The position numbers and the translations under genes were made by a program. The notes beneath the pieces are model-generated. The model made no database searches. It worked only from the letters and a program-made list of their open reading frames with translations, and was not told the origin of the DNA. A DNA stretch of 40,121 nt from Lachnospiraceae bacterium (GTDB lineage: Bacteria; Bacillota; Clostridia; Lachnospirales; Lachnospiraceae), in assembly GCA_024698865.1 (NCBI GenBank), contig JAILQS010000123.1, forward strand, positions 1 to 40,121, given 5' to 3'. Each line of letters opens with the position of its first letter. Position 1 is the first letter of the stretch. Positions 15,920 to 24,088 of this stretch are shown one piece after another.

Positions 15920-17494
15920 GTGAGCGAATCTGCATACTCCAACAAGGAATTAATTGAGAAGGCAAAGGTGCAGTACAATACGTTACAGACATTTTGCAAG
16001 CAATTGGACGTAGAAGGTTACTGGGAACAGCCGCGTTCTATTTTACATAAGTCCGTACAGGAAGTTCTGGAAATGTATGTGCAGGCAGTGCTTGTGAATT
16101 TGGCGGTTTACAGCGGACGTTTTCGTGCGGAAGAGAAACAATTTATCAGTGAACTGACAGATTCGAATTGCTTTGGAAATATCGACGAAGATGACGTTTC
16201 GGAAGATGTTATGCAGAGCATGAACAGTCTGGTAAAATCACCTCCGATATTGCTGCAGTTATGCGGAGTAAGGGACAGTGAAGAAGATTCTGATATGACG
16301 GAGAATTTCTTCGATACATTTCTCAATATAATGCTTTGTATGGCATATTTGAATAAGACGAAGAATATGCATGGTATTAAATTTATCGAGGAATATTATC
16401 AAAGGATTTCGGTATTTATCAATCAGGATATTGTGGATTCGAAGATTAATGCCCGTTATATTTTCAAAAAGTTAAGCTGTGAGTCTTTGGATGATTCCCA
16501 TAAAGTTGGCCCACATTTTGAGATGGTGGCAGCCAACGAAGCTGTAGAAACCGTGAAAGAATCGGCTACGGTTGTGGAAGATGAAGTGAAGAATCAGCAG
16601 ATTAAAGAAATAAAAGAAGAACTCGAAGAAATCAAGCAGCGTAAGCGGGAAGCAAAACTCGAGGAGTATCTGGAAGAACTCAATCAACTGGTCGGTTTGG
16701 AAGATGTAAAGAAAGAAATTCATTCGCTGATTAATCTGATTAAGGTTCGTAAGATGCGTGAGAGTTTTCAGATGCCTACGATGGATATGACCTATCATAT
16801 GGTATTTACCGGTGGACCGGGTACAGGTAAAACTACCGTAGCACGTTTGGTTTCTAAGATATACAAAGAACTTGGTATTTTGTCGGAAGGAACATTGGTG
16901 GAGACCGACAGAGCAGGGCTCGTTGCCGGTTATGTTGGACAGACGGCAATAAAAGTGAAAGAAGTTGTGGAAAAGGCGCTTGGTGGTGTTTTATTTATAG
17001 ACGAAGCTTATGCGCTTACCAATAGCAGTGTGCAAAATGATTTCGGAAGCGAGGCCATTGATACACTTGTGAAGATGATGGAGGACAATCGAGATAACCT
17101 GGTTGTCATCGTTGCCGGTTATAATAAAGAGATGAAAGAATTCTTAGAGTCCAACACCGGATTGGTTTCGAGATTTAATAAATTCATTGATTTTCCGGAT
17201 TATTCGATGGACGAATTGGTTCAGATTATGAATGCAATGGCAGACAAAGCCGGAGTGCAAATTGATGAAGAGGCAATTGAACATTTGCGAAAAGATATGG
17301 CCGAGATGACGCCGGAGCAGTTAAAAAGATTCGGTAATGCCAGAGGAATTCGTAATTCATTTGAAAAAATCATGGTAAATCAAGCCAATCGTCTGGTTTG
17401 CGAAGAAGATATTACGCAGGAAGTTCTTTCAAAGATATGCGAAGAAGATATCAATCAGGTTGTAAGAAGTGTTCTTGGTAATATCAGATCATAA
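15920..17494 (+). CDS. SpoVK/CbxX-like AAA+ ATPase with extra N-terminal helical domain
   Basis: GTG 15920 follows AAAGGGGG with 7 nt spacing; the track GTG at 15902 precedes that site. The 524-residue protein has an unrecognised mostly helical part (about 1-210) and a charged coiled coil (EIKEELEEIKQRKREAKLEEYLEELNQ). A single AAA+ module follows: LVGLEDVKKEIHSL, Walker A GGPGTGKTT near residue 298, AGYVGQTAIKV pore-loop region, Walker B VLFIDEAYAL, and sensor region VVIVAGY. This is the CbxX/CfqX/SpoVK type. In B. subtilis SpoVK (about 320 residues) acts in spore maturation, but related proteins serve as remodelling chaperones of other targets. The extra N-terminal 200 residues probably choose the substrate. 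It leads a unit with rsmD and a coiled-coil protein. Confidence 0.85.
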   Translation: MSESAYSNKELIEKAKVQYNTLQTFCKQLDVEGYWEQPRSILHKSVQEVLEMYVQAVLVNLAVYSGRFRAEEKQFISELTDSNCFGNIDEDDVSEDVMQSMNSLVKSPPILLQLCGVRDSEEDSDMTENFFDTFLNIMLCMAYLNKTKNMHGIKFIEEYYQRISVFINQDIVDSKINARYIFKKLSCESLDDSHKVGPHFEMVAANEAVETVKESATVVEDEVKNQQIKEIKEELEEIKQRKREAKLEEYLEELNQLVGLEDVKKEIHSLINLIKVRKMRESFQMPTMDMTYHMVFTGGPGTGKTTVARLVSKIYKELGILSEGTLVETDRAGLVAGYVGQTAIKVKEVVEKALGGVLFIDEAYALTNSSVQNDFGSEAIDTLVKMMEDNRDNLVVIVAGYNKEMKEFLESNTGLVSRFNKFIDFPDYSMDELVQIMNAMADKAGVQIDEEAIEHLRKDMAEMTPEQLKRFGNARGIRNSFEKIMVNQANRLVCEEDITQEVLSKICEEDINQVVRSVLGNIRS

Positions 17495-17508
17495 AAGGTG
17501 GGATATAA

Positions 17509-18069
17509 ATGAGAGTAATTGCGGGAGAAGCAAGAAGGATTCAATTAAAAACACCCGTAGGGAACCATACAAGACCAACCACAGACAGAATCAAAGAAAC
17601 ACTGTTTAATATCCTGTCACCACATTTGGCAGATGCGGTTTTTCTTGATTTATTCAGTGGCAGTGGTGGAATTGGAATTGAAGCAATCAGCCGTGGTGCA
17701 AAGAAGGCTGTATTTGTAGAAAACAATAAAGAGGCACTTTCCTGCATAAAGGATAATCTTTCGCGGACACATTTTACAGATAGAGCAAATGTGCTTTCGA
17801 TGGATTGTTTTGGTGCGCTTAAGGTGCTTGCAGGTAGAGATGACGTCTTTGATGTGATATTTATGGATCCGCCGTATGATTGCGGATATGAGAAAAAAGT
17901 ATTAGAATATCTGACGGCGGCAGAATTCATAACAGAAGATACATGGATAGTTTTTGAAGCTTCATTGCATACAGATATTGATTATCTTACAGATTTAGGA
18001 TATGATGTTATAAAGGTTAAGGAATATAAGACCAATAAGCATATTTTTGTGAAAAGAGAGAACAAATAA
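17509..18069 (+). CDS. rsmD: 16S rRNA (guanine966-N2)-methyltransferase RsmD
   Basis: The 186-residue protein starts at ATG 17509 after AAAGGTGGG. It has the family N terminus MRVIAGEARRIQLKTP followed by TRPTTDRIKETLFNIL. The SAM-binding motif is FLDLFSGSGGIGIEAISRGA, the acidic residue ending strand 2 is in VFVENN, and the catalytic motif is DVIFMDPPYDCGYE. RsmD methylates G966 of 16S rRNA in assembled small subunits. It is the second gene of the unit begun by the AAA+ protein. In many Firmicutes rsmD is followed by coaD; here a coiled-coil gene follows and coaD is absent. Confidence 0.96.
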   Translation: MRVIAGEARRIQLKTPVGNHTRPTTDRIKETLFNILSPHLADAVFLDLFSGSGGIGIEAISRGAKKAVFVENNKEALSCIKDNLSRTHFTDRANVLSMDCFGALKVLAGRDDVFDVIFMDPPYDCGYEKKVLEYLTAAEFITEDTWIVFEASLHTDIDYLTDLGYDVIKVKEYKTNKHIFVKRENK

Positions 18070-18086
18070 AGGAGCGAACTTAAAAT

Positions 18087-18698
18087 ATGAATAAGATTGA
18101 ACAGTCAATTGAAGATATTTTTGATTTTCTTGACAGTTGTAAAACACAACCCTTATCAAACAACAAACTGATTGTACCAAAGGATGAGATTTTTGACTTG
18201 ATTGAATCACTTCGTCTTATGGTACCGGACGAAATTAAAAGATATAACAAGGTTGTATCCAATAGAGAAGCTATTTTGGCAGATGCAGAGAAGAAAGCAG
18301 CTGTTGTAGTGGAGGATGCAAAGAAAAAATTAGAGGGTATGGTAAATGAACAGGAAGTTGTTCAGCAGGCATATGAACATGCGAACCATATTGTGAATGA
18401 GGCATCTCAGCAGGCAACGGATATTAGAAGAAGTGCGGAAGCAGAAGCAGAGCAATTGAGAGAAAATGCACTCAGATATGCCAACGATTTATTGAAAATG
18501 TTAGAAGCAACATTACAGGGAGCATACAACAGCTCAATGGCAAACTACAAAGCTTTGACCGACAATCTGAAAGTCAACCTGGATACTGTAAAGTCCAACA
18601 TCAGTGAACTTGGAATTGAAGAGAACAAACCTGTAGTAAAAGAGGATGTTTACGAAGATGAAGACGAGGATTACAGATCTTCCGGCAGCATCGAGTAA
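18087..18698 (+). CDS. DivIVA-like / ATPase-B-like coiled-coil protein
   Basis: The 203-residue soluble protein starts at ATG 18087 with AAAGGAG 12 nt before it. The first 60 residues resemble a short folded head (IEDIFDFLDSCK...KDEIFDLIESLRLMVPDEIKRY). Residues about 65-155 form a long alanine/glutamate-rich coiled coil (AILADAEKKAAVVVEDAKKKLEG, ADIRRSAEAEAEQLRENA-type heptads). The tail is acidic (EDVYEDEDEDYRSS). The pattern matches proteins annotated as DivIVA-domain or H+-ATPase subunit H/B-like. It probably acts as a cytoskeletal or division-site scaffold, but that is inferred from coil architecture only. A strong terminator follows inside the convergent ylbJ gene. Confidence 0.7.
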   Translation: MNKIEQSIEDIFDFLDSCKTQPLSNNKLIVPKDEIFDLIESLRLMVPDEIKRYNKVVSNREAILADAEKKAAVVVEDAKKKLEGMVNEQEVVQQAYEHANHIVNEASQQATDIRRSAEAEAEQLRENALRYANDLLKMLEATLQGAYNSSMANYKALTDNLKVNLDTVKSNISELGIEENKPVVKEDVYEDEDEDYRSSGSIE

Positions 18699-18718
18699 AG
18701 TATAACACGAATTGAATA

Positions 18719-19699
18719 TTACATAGCAATGAAAGCCCATAGTGTGCACAACATCGCACATTGTAGGGCTTTTGTTTTTAGGTATCCGCGAATGCTAAGT
18801 GTGCTACCGGTCATAACGCTTAGTGTTTGTGCAATTTGTGCAAGACCCGTAAGTGTGCAAAAAAAGATGATAAAGAGAAATTTGAGTGGTAAGTCAAAAG
18901 CTGTGGATTTTAATAAATACATTCCCGTCGTTACTTCGAGAAAACCGGTAATTAAAATTTTGAGGTGGTTTGCAGAAGGAAAAAGGAGGGAAAAGAAGTT
19001 GGAAACAATGGAAAACAGCATAAGTAAACCGCAGGTTTTGATGAGTATTTCAAAAATATACATAATGGAGGTATCCATAATTTCAAAAGAAGTGATTATG
19101 GAAGGAACTTTGGCATGGCAATGCTCGAGAGGGCATTTTTGCCGGATTTGCGAGGAAACAAAACGAAAATACACAAGACAGGATGCGATATAGCCGGAGA
19201 GCAAATACAGTCCATACAAAAGGAAACGATATTTTGCCATACCAAGCACTTCTATGCATACGTAGTTTAACAGAAATGCCGGGCTTAGATTGTTACAAAA
19301 GCCAAGAAGAAATTCGCCTTCCTCTTTGGAAATCTGCCGGTCCTTTACTACTAACGATAGAATCATTGCCCCAACCGGCATACCGGAAATCAGTCCGATG
19401 AGCATTGGAAAATACGCATTCTTGGAAAATGGAAAAAAGAAATGCAGGAACCGGTAGAAAAAGTGGTTGATATAAGAACTGAGGGATAATCGAAGTAATA
19501 AAACAGAAAGAAGCATATAGGGAAAGAGAGTAGGGATGAGAACCTGATACCAAAGACAAAGCCCCCCTTTGGCCCCGTTTAATACGGGCTTGGGAAAGCA
19601 AAGGAAAACAATTGTTAACGCAAGTAAAACAAAGGAATAGAGATATCCGATACGATGGACACAATATTTTTTAAAAGAAGAGAGCAAGGCAAAAACCAC
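18719..19699 (-). CDS. ylbJ: Sporulation integral membrane protein YlbJ
   Basis: The product of up to 326 residues has about eight hydrophobic segments and the nucleoside-recognition (Gate) domain motifs of YlbJ. These are GAKGGLCLWYQVLIPTLFPYMLLS, LIGLISGMPVGAMILSLVV, the helix ISKEEGEFLLGFCNNLSPAFLLNYV, and a late TGLAQIAQTLSVMTGS. In B. subtilis ylbJ is sigma-E controlled and needed for a proper spore. The given start is GTG 19699 with no clear ribosome site; a nearby alternative (TTG a few codons on) is possible. It lies 63 nt after tmcAL on the same strand, matching the ylbJ-ylbM association elsewhere. Its last 18 codons contain the terminator hairpin of the convergent gene. Confidence 0.85.
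   Translation of the reverse strand: MVFALLSSFKKYCVHRIGYLYSFVLLALTIVFLCFPKPVLNGAKGGLCLWYQVLIPTLFPYMLLSVLLLRLSLSSYINHFFYRFLHFFFPFSKNAYFPMLIGLISGMPVGAMILSLVVKDRQISKEEGEFLLGFCNNLSPAFLLNYVCIEVLGMAKYRFLLYGLYLLSGYIASCLVYFRFVSSQIRQKCPLEHCHAKVPSIITSFEIMDTSIMYIFEILIKTCGLLMLFSIVSNFFSLLFPSANHLKILITGFLEVTTGMYLLKSTAFDLPLKFLFIIFFCTLTGLAQIAQTLSVMTGSTLSIRGYLKTKALQCAMLCTLWAFIAM
18732..18780 (+). terminator. Terminator of the AAA+-rsmD-coiled-coil unit, inside the ylbJ 3' end
   Basis: AAAGCCC...GGGCTTT forms the base of the stem, and GTGTGC/GCACAT extends it. A T-rich tail TTTTGTTTTT follows. The hairpin is encoded within the last codons of ylbJ on the other strand. Confidence 0.8.
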
Positions 19700-19762
19700 G
19701 TTTCATAGGCTTGCTAAATTCTATGCAAAAGAGGATGGAATATGCAGAAAGTGCACCTTTGC

Positions 19763-21010
19763 TTAGTCTAAGATGCAAAGAGGATGTGCATAATCCGGTG
19801 TGAGTCGGATACCGTATTTTTCAAAAACTTTTTGATTGTATAAATCCGAAGCGGCAATATCTTTCAAAAACATATCATAAGCATTCTTTGAAAGGGATTT
19901 GTAGGCATTTGCCGGTTTGGTAATGATTTGGAAGTGCGCATTGTTGCAGTTTTTGAGCAGCGGGCTGGCGTCCTTTTGGAAACCGAGCAGTCTGGCATAG
20001 GGAACATCGTTTGCCTGAGTAACCGGCAGGGCAGGGTGTTTTAACAGGATATGCATTAAACTTCGTGATATACGGCTGTAAGTCAAACTTTTGTTTTTTA
20101 AACCCGAAATATAGCCGGATATGTCCGTAAAGTCCGACAAACATGTCTTCATACGGTTTGCAAGCTCGAAAGAAACATCCGCGTAAGAAGCTAGTTCCTC
20201 CGGTTCCAAAAAGCGCAGTGCGTAATATAACTCCGGTGAGAAATCGTCCAAAAAGAGAGGGCGATGGATTGCCTTCGTTTTTTCGAGTACGATGGCCGCT
20301 TCGTTTGGCAGCTGTTCTTTTATGCGTGCATCAAAACCATGCTCTTTTAAATGCAAGCGGATCGAAGTCGCAGAGGAGAAACCTTCTGAGGATAAGTCGG
20401 TATCGTGATAACTGTTATCTGCGCGCTTAATAGCTATTGGTTTGATCTTGGAGGATTGTAGGGCACGCAAATATTCCAATGCCAGAATGTCATTGGAGTT
20501 TTTGAGCAGTGTGGAAATATCATCTTTGGACAATCCCTTCAGGTCATCAATGCAGGGCAGCAATTCAATTAGTGTCTTTTCTCTGGCGACAGGGAAAGAC
20601 ATCCCCTCCTTCAGATATTTTTTTAAGATGACCTGGTAATTTGCAGGCTCTTTATTGAGGTAAGAGGAGATTGCAGATAACTGATCCAGAGAAGCACTGT
20701 CACTTCCAAAGACAAGATGTGTCACAACGTTCATATTTTTTAAAATGGAAACACCCGCTTTTGCAAAGTACTCGGCGCTGCCTAAAGAGTACACTTCCGG
20801 TAACTGAAGCACGATGTCCGCGCCGCCTTTGAGCGCCATATGGGCGCGTGTGTATTTGTCAAATACAGCCGGCTCTCCGCGTTGAACAAAATTTCCGCTC
20901 ATAACAACAACGGCAAAGTCGGCGTGTGCAGCCTTTTTGGCTTCCTCTATATGATATTGATGTCCATTATGAAATGGGTTATACTCGGCAATTATTCCTA
21001 CAACATTCAT
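19763..21010 (-). CDS. tmcAL: tRNA(Met) cytidine acetate ligase TmcAL (YlbM)
   Basis: The 415-residue protein has the expected length. It opens MNVVGIIAEYNPFHNGHQYHIEEAKK, with the HNGH nucleotidyltransferase motif. VVVMSGNFVQRGEPAVFDKYTRAHMAL, DIVLQLPEVYSLGSAEYFAKAGV and VFGSDSASL follow, then a C-terminal tRNA-interaction part. TmcAL activates acetate with ATP and acetylates C34 of elongator tRNA(Met), giving ac4C. Its start ATG 21010 follows AAAGGAAG on the minus strand. It is divergent from pta, an interesting pairing because both enzymes use acetyl chemistry. It is the first gene of the unit with ylbJ. Confidence 0.95.
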   Translation of the reverse strand: MNVVGIIAEYNPFHNGHQYHIEEAKKAAHADFAVVVMSGNFVQRGEPAVFDKYTRAHMALKGGADIVLQLPEVYSLGSAEYFAKAGVSILKNMNVVTHLVFGSDSASLDQLSAISSYLNKEPANYQVILKKYLKEGMSFPVAREKTLIELLPCIDDLKGLSKDDISTLLKNSNDILALEYLRALQSSKIKPIAIKRADNSYHDTDLSSEGFSSATSIRLHLKEHGFDARIKEQLPNEAAIVLEKTKAIHRPLFLDDFSPELYYALRFLEPEELASYADVSFELANRMKTCLSDFTDISGYISGLKNKSLTYSRISRSLMHILLKHPALPVTQANDVPYARLLGFQKDASPLLKNCNNAHFQIITKPANAYKSLSKNAYDMFLKDIAASDLYNQKVFEKYGIRLTPDYAHPLCILD

Positions 21011-21122
21011 TATTGTACTTCCTTTAAAAATAATTCTGAAAATAGTATCAAAGTTTATAGAAACAGTTTACCATAACTGACGTTTAATTGAAAAAGAAAA
21101 ATAATTCTTTCAGTTCCTAATC

Positions 21123-21151
21123 TTGAGAAAAATACAAAGGAGTGATATAAT
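21123..21151 (+). promoter_or_regulatory. Promoter of pta-ackA
   Basis: TTGAGA (21123-21128) and a perfect TATAAT (21146-21151) are spaced 17 nt, leaving a leader of about 55-60 nt before pta. Confidence 0.8.
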
Positions 21152-21214
21152 TAGACGTTGATGGAGATATAAATTTATACGCTTTTTAAGTAGCGAAGAA
21201 AAGAGGTAAAAGAC

Positions 21215-22198
21215 ATGTACGGATTTGGTTCATTGATTGAAACACTTAAGAAGAATCCTAAGAAAATTGTATTTACAGAAGGAAATGATCCTCGTATTTT
21301 GGAGGCAACTTCTCGTTTGCTTGCAAGTAATTTTTTGACACCAATTCTGGTTGGTAACGAGAAAGAAGTTATGGAAGCTGCTTCTGAAAGTGGATTTAAT
21401 ATTCGTGGAGCACAGATTGTTGACCCTGAGAATTATGAGAGATTTGATGAGATGGTTGACCTTTTGTGTGAAGTTCGTAAATCCAAAGGACTTACCAAAG
21501 AAGAAGCAACAAAGATGCTCAAACAGGGTAATTATTTTGGAACTATGTTAGTAAAAATGGGAGTAGCAGATGCATTGCTTGGTGGTGCTACATATTCTAC
21601 AGCAGATACAGTAAGACCTGCATTACAGATTATCAAAACCAAACCGGGCAACAAAATTGTTTCATCTTGCTTTATCCTTGTTCGTCCATCTGCTACCGGT
21701 GAGAATGAAGTTCTTGCTATGGCAGACTGCGCAATTAACATCAAACCATCTGAAGATGATCTGGTAGAGATTGCAATCGAATCTGCAGAATGTGCCAAAA
21801 TCTTTGGAATCGATCCAAAGGTAGCGTTCTTAAGTTACTCTACACTTGGCTCCGGAAAAGGAGAAGATGTAGACAAGATGAGAAATGCAGCAAAGAAGAC
21901 ACAGGATGCCAAACCAGACCTTCCTATTCTTGGAGAAGTACAGTTTGATGCTGCAGTATCACCTAGAGTAGCTCGCACAAAGTGTCCGGACTCTGAAGTG
22001 GCAGGACATGCCAATACATTTATCTTCCCGGATATCAATGCAGGTAACATCGGTTACAAAATTGCACAAAGACTCGGGAATTTTGAAGCCTATGGACCAA
22101 TCCTTTTAGGATTAAATGCACCTATTAACGATTTGTCCCGTGGATGTAACGCCGGAGAAGTTTACTCTATGGCAATCATCACAGCGGCATTATCATAA
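21215..22198 (+). CDS. pta: Phosphate acetyltransferase
   Basis: The 327-residue enzyme is the short class I form without an N-terminal regulatory domain. It contains IVFTEGNDPRILEATSRLL, MLVKMGVADALLGGATYSTADTVRPALQII, VLAMADCAINIKPSEDDLVEIAIESA, KVAFLSYSTLGSGKGEDVDKM and LQFDAAVSP-like GEVQFDAAVSPRVA. It ends with HANTFIFPDINAGNIGYKIAQRLG. It converts acetyl-CoA and phosphate to acetyl phosphate in the cytoplasm. The start ATG follows AGAAAAGAGGTAAAAGAC. ackA follows 23 nt after the stop, so the two enzymes form the acetate fermentation operon. Confidence 0.97.
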   Translation: MYGFGSLIETLKKNPKKIVFTEGNDPRILEATSRLLASNFLTPILVGNEKEVMEAASESGFNIRGAQIVDPENYERFDEMVDLLCEVRKSKGLTKEEATKMLKQGNYFGTMLVKMGVADALLGGATYSTADTVRPALQIIKTKPGNKIVSSCFILVRPSATGENEVLAMADCAINIKPSEDDLVEIAIESAECAKIFGIDPKVAFLSYSTLGSGKGEDVDKMRNAAKKTQDAKPDLPILGEVQFDAAVSPRVARTKCPDSEVAGHANTFIFPDINAGNIGYKIAQRLGNFEAYGPILLGLNAPINDLSRGCNAGEVYSMAIITAALS

Positions 22199-22221
22199 TA
22201 AATTAAGAAAAGAGGATGATT

Positions 22222-23409
22222 ATGAAGGTATTAGTAATTAACTGTGGAAGTTCCTCTCTTAAATTTCAGTTGATCGACTCCGTAACAGAAGAAGCCCTTG
22301 CAACCGGAATCTGTGAGAGAATCGGAATCGATGGAGCTATCTCCATCAAACCGGCAGGAAAAGAAAAGACAAAGAAAGAGATTCCTTTGCCGGATCATGA
22401 CAAGGCAGTAAAAGCTGTATTGGAAGCACTTACCGAACATAACGTAGTTGCTCATTTAGATGAGATTGAAGCTGTCGGACACCGTGTTGTACATGGTGGA
22501 GAGAAATTTACTTCATCCGTTATTATTACAGAGGAAGTAAAGAAAGCGGTAGAAGAGTGTAATGAACTTGCACCACTTCACAACCCTGCCAACTTAATCG
22601 GTATCGCAGCGTGTGAAGCAGCACTTCCGGGTGTTCCACAGGTTGGTGTATTTGACACAGCATTCCATCAGACAATGGAACCAAAGGCATTCCTTTATGG
22701 ATTACCATACAGCTACTATACGGATTACAAAATCAGAAAATACGGTTTCCACGGAACCAGCCACAAATTTGTTTCTCAGGAATTAATTAAGGCTGCGAAC
22801 TTAGATCCAAACAATTCCAAAGTGATTGTTTGTCACCTGGGTGGTGGAGCCAGCGTAACAGCAGTTAAGAACGGCAAATCCATCGATACAAGTATGGGTC
22901 TTACACCGTTGGAAGGTCTGATCATGGGAACACGTAGTGGTGACATTGATCCTTCTATCGTAGAATTTATCGGTCATAAATTAAATAAATCCGTAGATGA
23001 GGTAATGGAAATCCTCAACAAGAAATCAGGTGTGCTTGGATTATCCGATAACGTATCCAGCGACTTCAGAGATTTGAACGATGCAGCAGACGCAGGAAAC
23101 AAACTTGCAAGACAGGCAATCGAGGTATTCTGCTATCGTGTGGCAAAATACATCGGTGGCTATGTTGCAGCACTTGGCGGATTAGATGCATTGGCATTTA
23201 CTGCAGGTCTTGGAGAGAATGACCATTTAGTACGTGAATTGGTTATGGGATACCTTGGATACCTTGGTGTTACACTGGATAAAGAAAAGAACAAAGTACG
23301 TGGAGAATTCGAGAAAATCTCTGCTGCTGATTCCAAAATCGGTGTATATGTAATTCCAACCAACGAAGAACTTGCTATTGCAAGAGAAACAGTTGCACTC
23401 GTAAAATAA
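22222..23409 (+). CDS. ackA: Acetate kinase
   Basis: I place the start at ATG 22222 (MKVLVINCGSSSLKF), about 6 nt after AGAGGA; the track ATG at 22216 lies in that site. The 395-residue length is normal. Family signatures are NCGSSSLKFQLI, VGHRVVHGGEKF, VFDTAFHQTM, KYGFHGTSHKFVS, VCHLGGGASVTAVKNGKSIDTSMGLTPLEGLIMGTRSGDIDP and AFTAGLGEN. It makes ATP and acetate from acetyl phosphate, the energy-yielding last step of fermentative acetate production. It is co-transcribed with pta. No terminator with a T-tract follows it, only a short TCTCG/CGAGA hairpin. Confidence 0.98.
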   Translation: MKVLVINCGSSSLKFQLIDSVTEEALATGICERIGIDGAISIKPAGKEKTKKEIPLPDHDKAVKAVLEALTEHNVVAHLDEIEAVGHRVVHGGEKFTSSVIITEEVKKAVEECNELAPLHNPANLIGIAACEAALPGVPQVGVFDTAFHQTMEPKAFLYGLPYSYYTDYKIRKYGFHGTSHKFVSQELIKAANLDPNNSKVIVCHLGGGASVTAVKNGKSIDTSMGLTPLEGLIMGTRSGDIDPSIVEFIGHKLNKSVDEVMEILNKKSGVLGLSDNVSSDFRDLNDAADAGNKLARQAIEVFCYRVAKYIGGYVAALGGLDALAFTAGLGENDHLVRELVMGYLGYLGVTLDKEKNKVRGEFEKISAADSKIGVYVIPTNEELAIARETVALVK

Positions 23410-23477
23410 TTTATTTCTGTGACGCAAATCTTGAGCTAAGTCTCGCAAGCGAGAATTGAATTAAAAAAAAGTGCAAA

Positions 23478-23486
23478 TTATCCACA
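23478..23486 (+). promoter_or_regulatory. Consensus DnaA box
   Basis: TTATCCACA matches the consensus DnaA binding box exactly and lies 9 nt upstream of the -35 of the yceD-rpmF promoter. A single 9-mer match is expected by chance about once in three windows of this size. Confidence 0.4.
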
Positions 23487-23494
23487 GAAAAATG

Positions 23495-23523
23495 TTGACA
23501 AAGTAAAGCAAGATATGTACAAT
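23495..23523 (+). promoter_or_regulatory. Promoter of yceD-rpmF
   Basis: Perfect TTGACA (23495-23500) and TACAAT (23518-23523) are spaced exactly 17 nt, 36 nt before the start of yceD. Confidence 0.85.
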
Positions 23524-23558
23524 ACTAAGAGTGTGTTTGTGCTTTGAAAGGAGATAGT

Positions 23559-24086
23559 ATGATAATTAATTTATCCGAAATTATGTCTGTGAAATCAAAG
23601 ACAAAACGCATGGAAGTTGACATTGAGATGGAAAACTTCAACCGGGAAGGAGAGGAATTTCCGATTGTTTCGAAAGAACCGGTGTTACTTGAACTGATTC
23701 ATGAGAAGGATCGAGAGGTTCTGATTAAGGGCTCTACGAAAGTTGAGTTGTTAATTCCTTGTTCCAGGTGCCTTGATGAAGTAACGATTCCTTTTGAGAT
23801 TACATTTTCGAAGGATTTAGATTTTAAAGTTACGGATACTGATAAAATCAAGGATTTAGACGAAACAAATTATATTGATGGATATAATCTGGATGTAGAC
23901 TTACTTATCTATGATGAGATTTTGATTAACTTTCCGATTCAGGTGTTATGTAGTCCTTCTTGTAAAGGAATATGTAAAGTATGTGGAAAGAATCTCAACA
24001 AAGAGACCTGTGATTGCGAGCAGTCAGTAGGAGATCCGAGAATGTCAGTTATCCAAGATATCTTCAAGAATTTTAAGGAGGTGTGA
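23559..24086 (+). CDS. yceD: YceD/DUF177 protein
   Basis: ATG 23559 follows AAAGGAG; the TTG track start overlaps that site. The 175-residue protein shows the DUF177 layout. The N-terminal beta part is followed by IPCSRCLDEVTIPFEITF and a central YDEILINFPIQVLCSPSCKGICKVCGKNLNKETCDC cluster with several Cys residues, probably a metal site. DUF177 proteins are almost always encoded next to rpmF and are thought to act in 23S rRNA or large-subunit maturation. Here the stop is 2 nt before the L32 start, so translation is coupled. Confidence 0.9.
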   Translation: MIINLSEIMSVKSKTKRMEVDIEMENFNREGEEFPIVSKEPVLLELIHEKDREVLIKGSTKVELLIPCSRCLDEVTIPFEITFSKDLDFKVTDTDKIKDLDETNYIDGYNLDVDLLIYDEILINFPIQVLCSPSCKGICKVCGKNLNKETCDCEQSVGDPRMSVIQDIFKNFKEV

Positions 24087-24088
24087 CT

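Noticed and set aside
18729-19401. Plus-strand ORFs 154 and 72 residues opposite ylbJ
   Set aside because: They are the reverse frames of the YlbJ membrane gene. Neither has a domain, and the first begins inside a terminator.
23441-23454. TCTCGCAAGCGAGA hairpin after ackA considered as terminator
   Set aside because: The stem is only five to six bp and no T-tract follows on the plus strand, so it may be a weak structure only.
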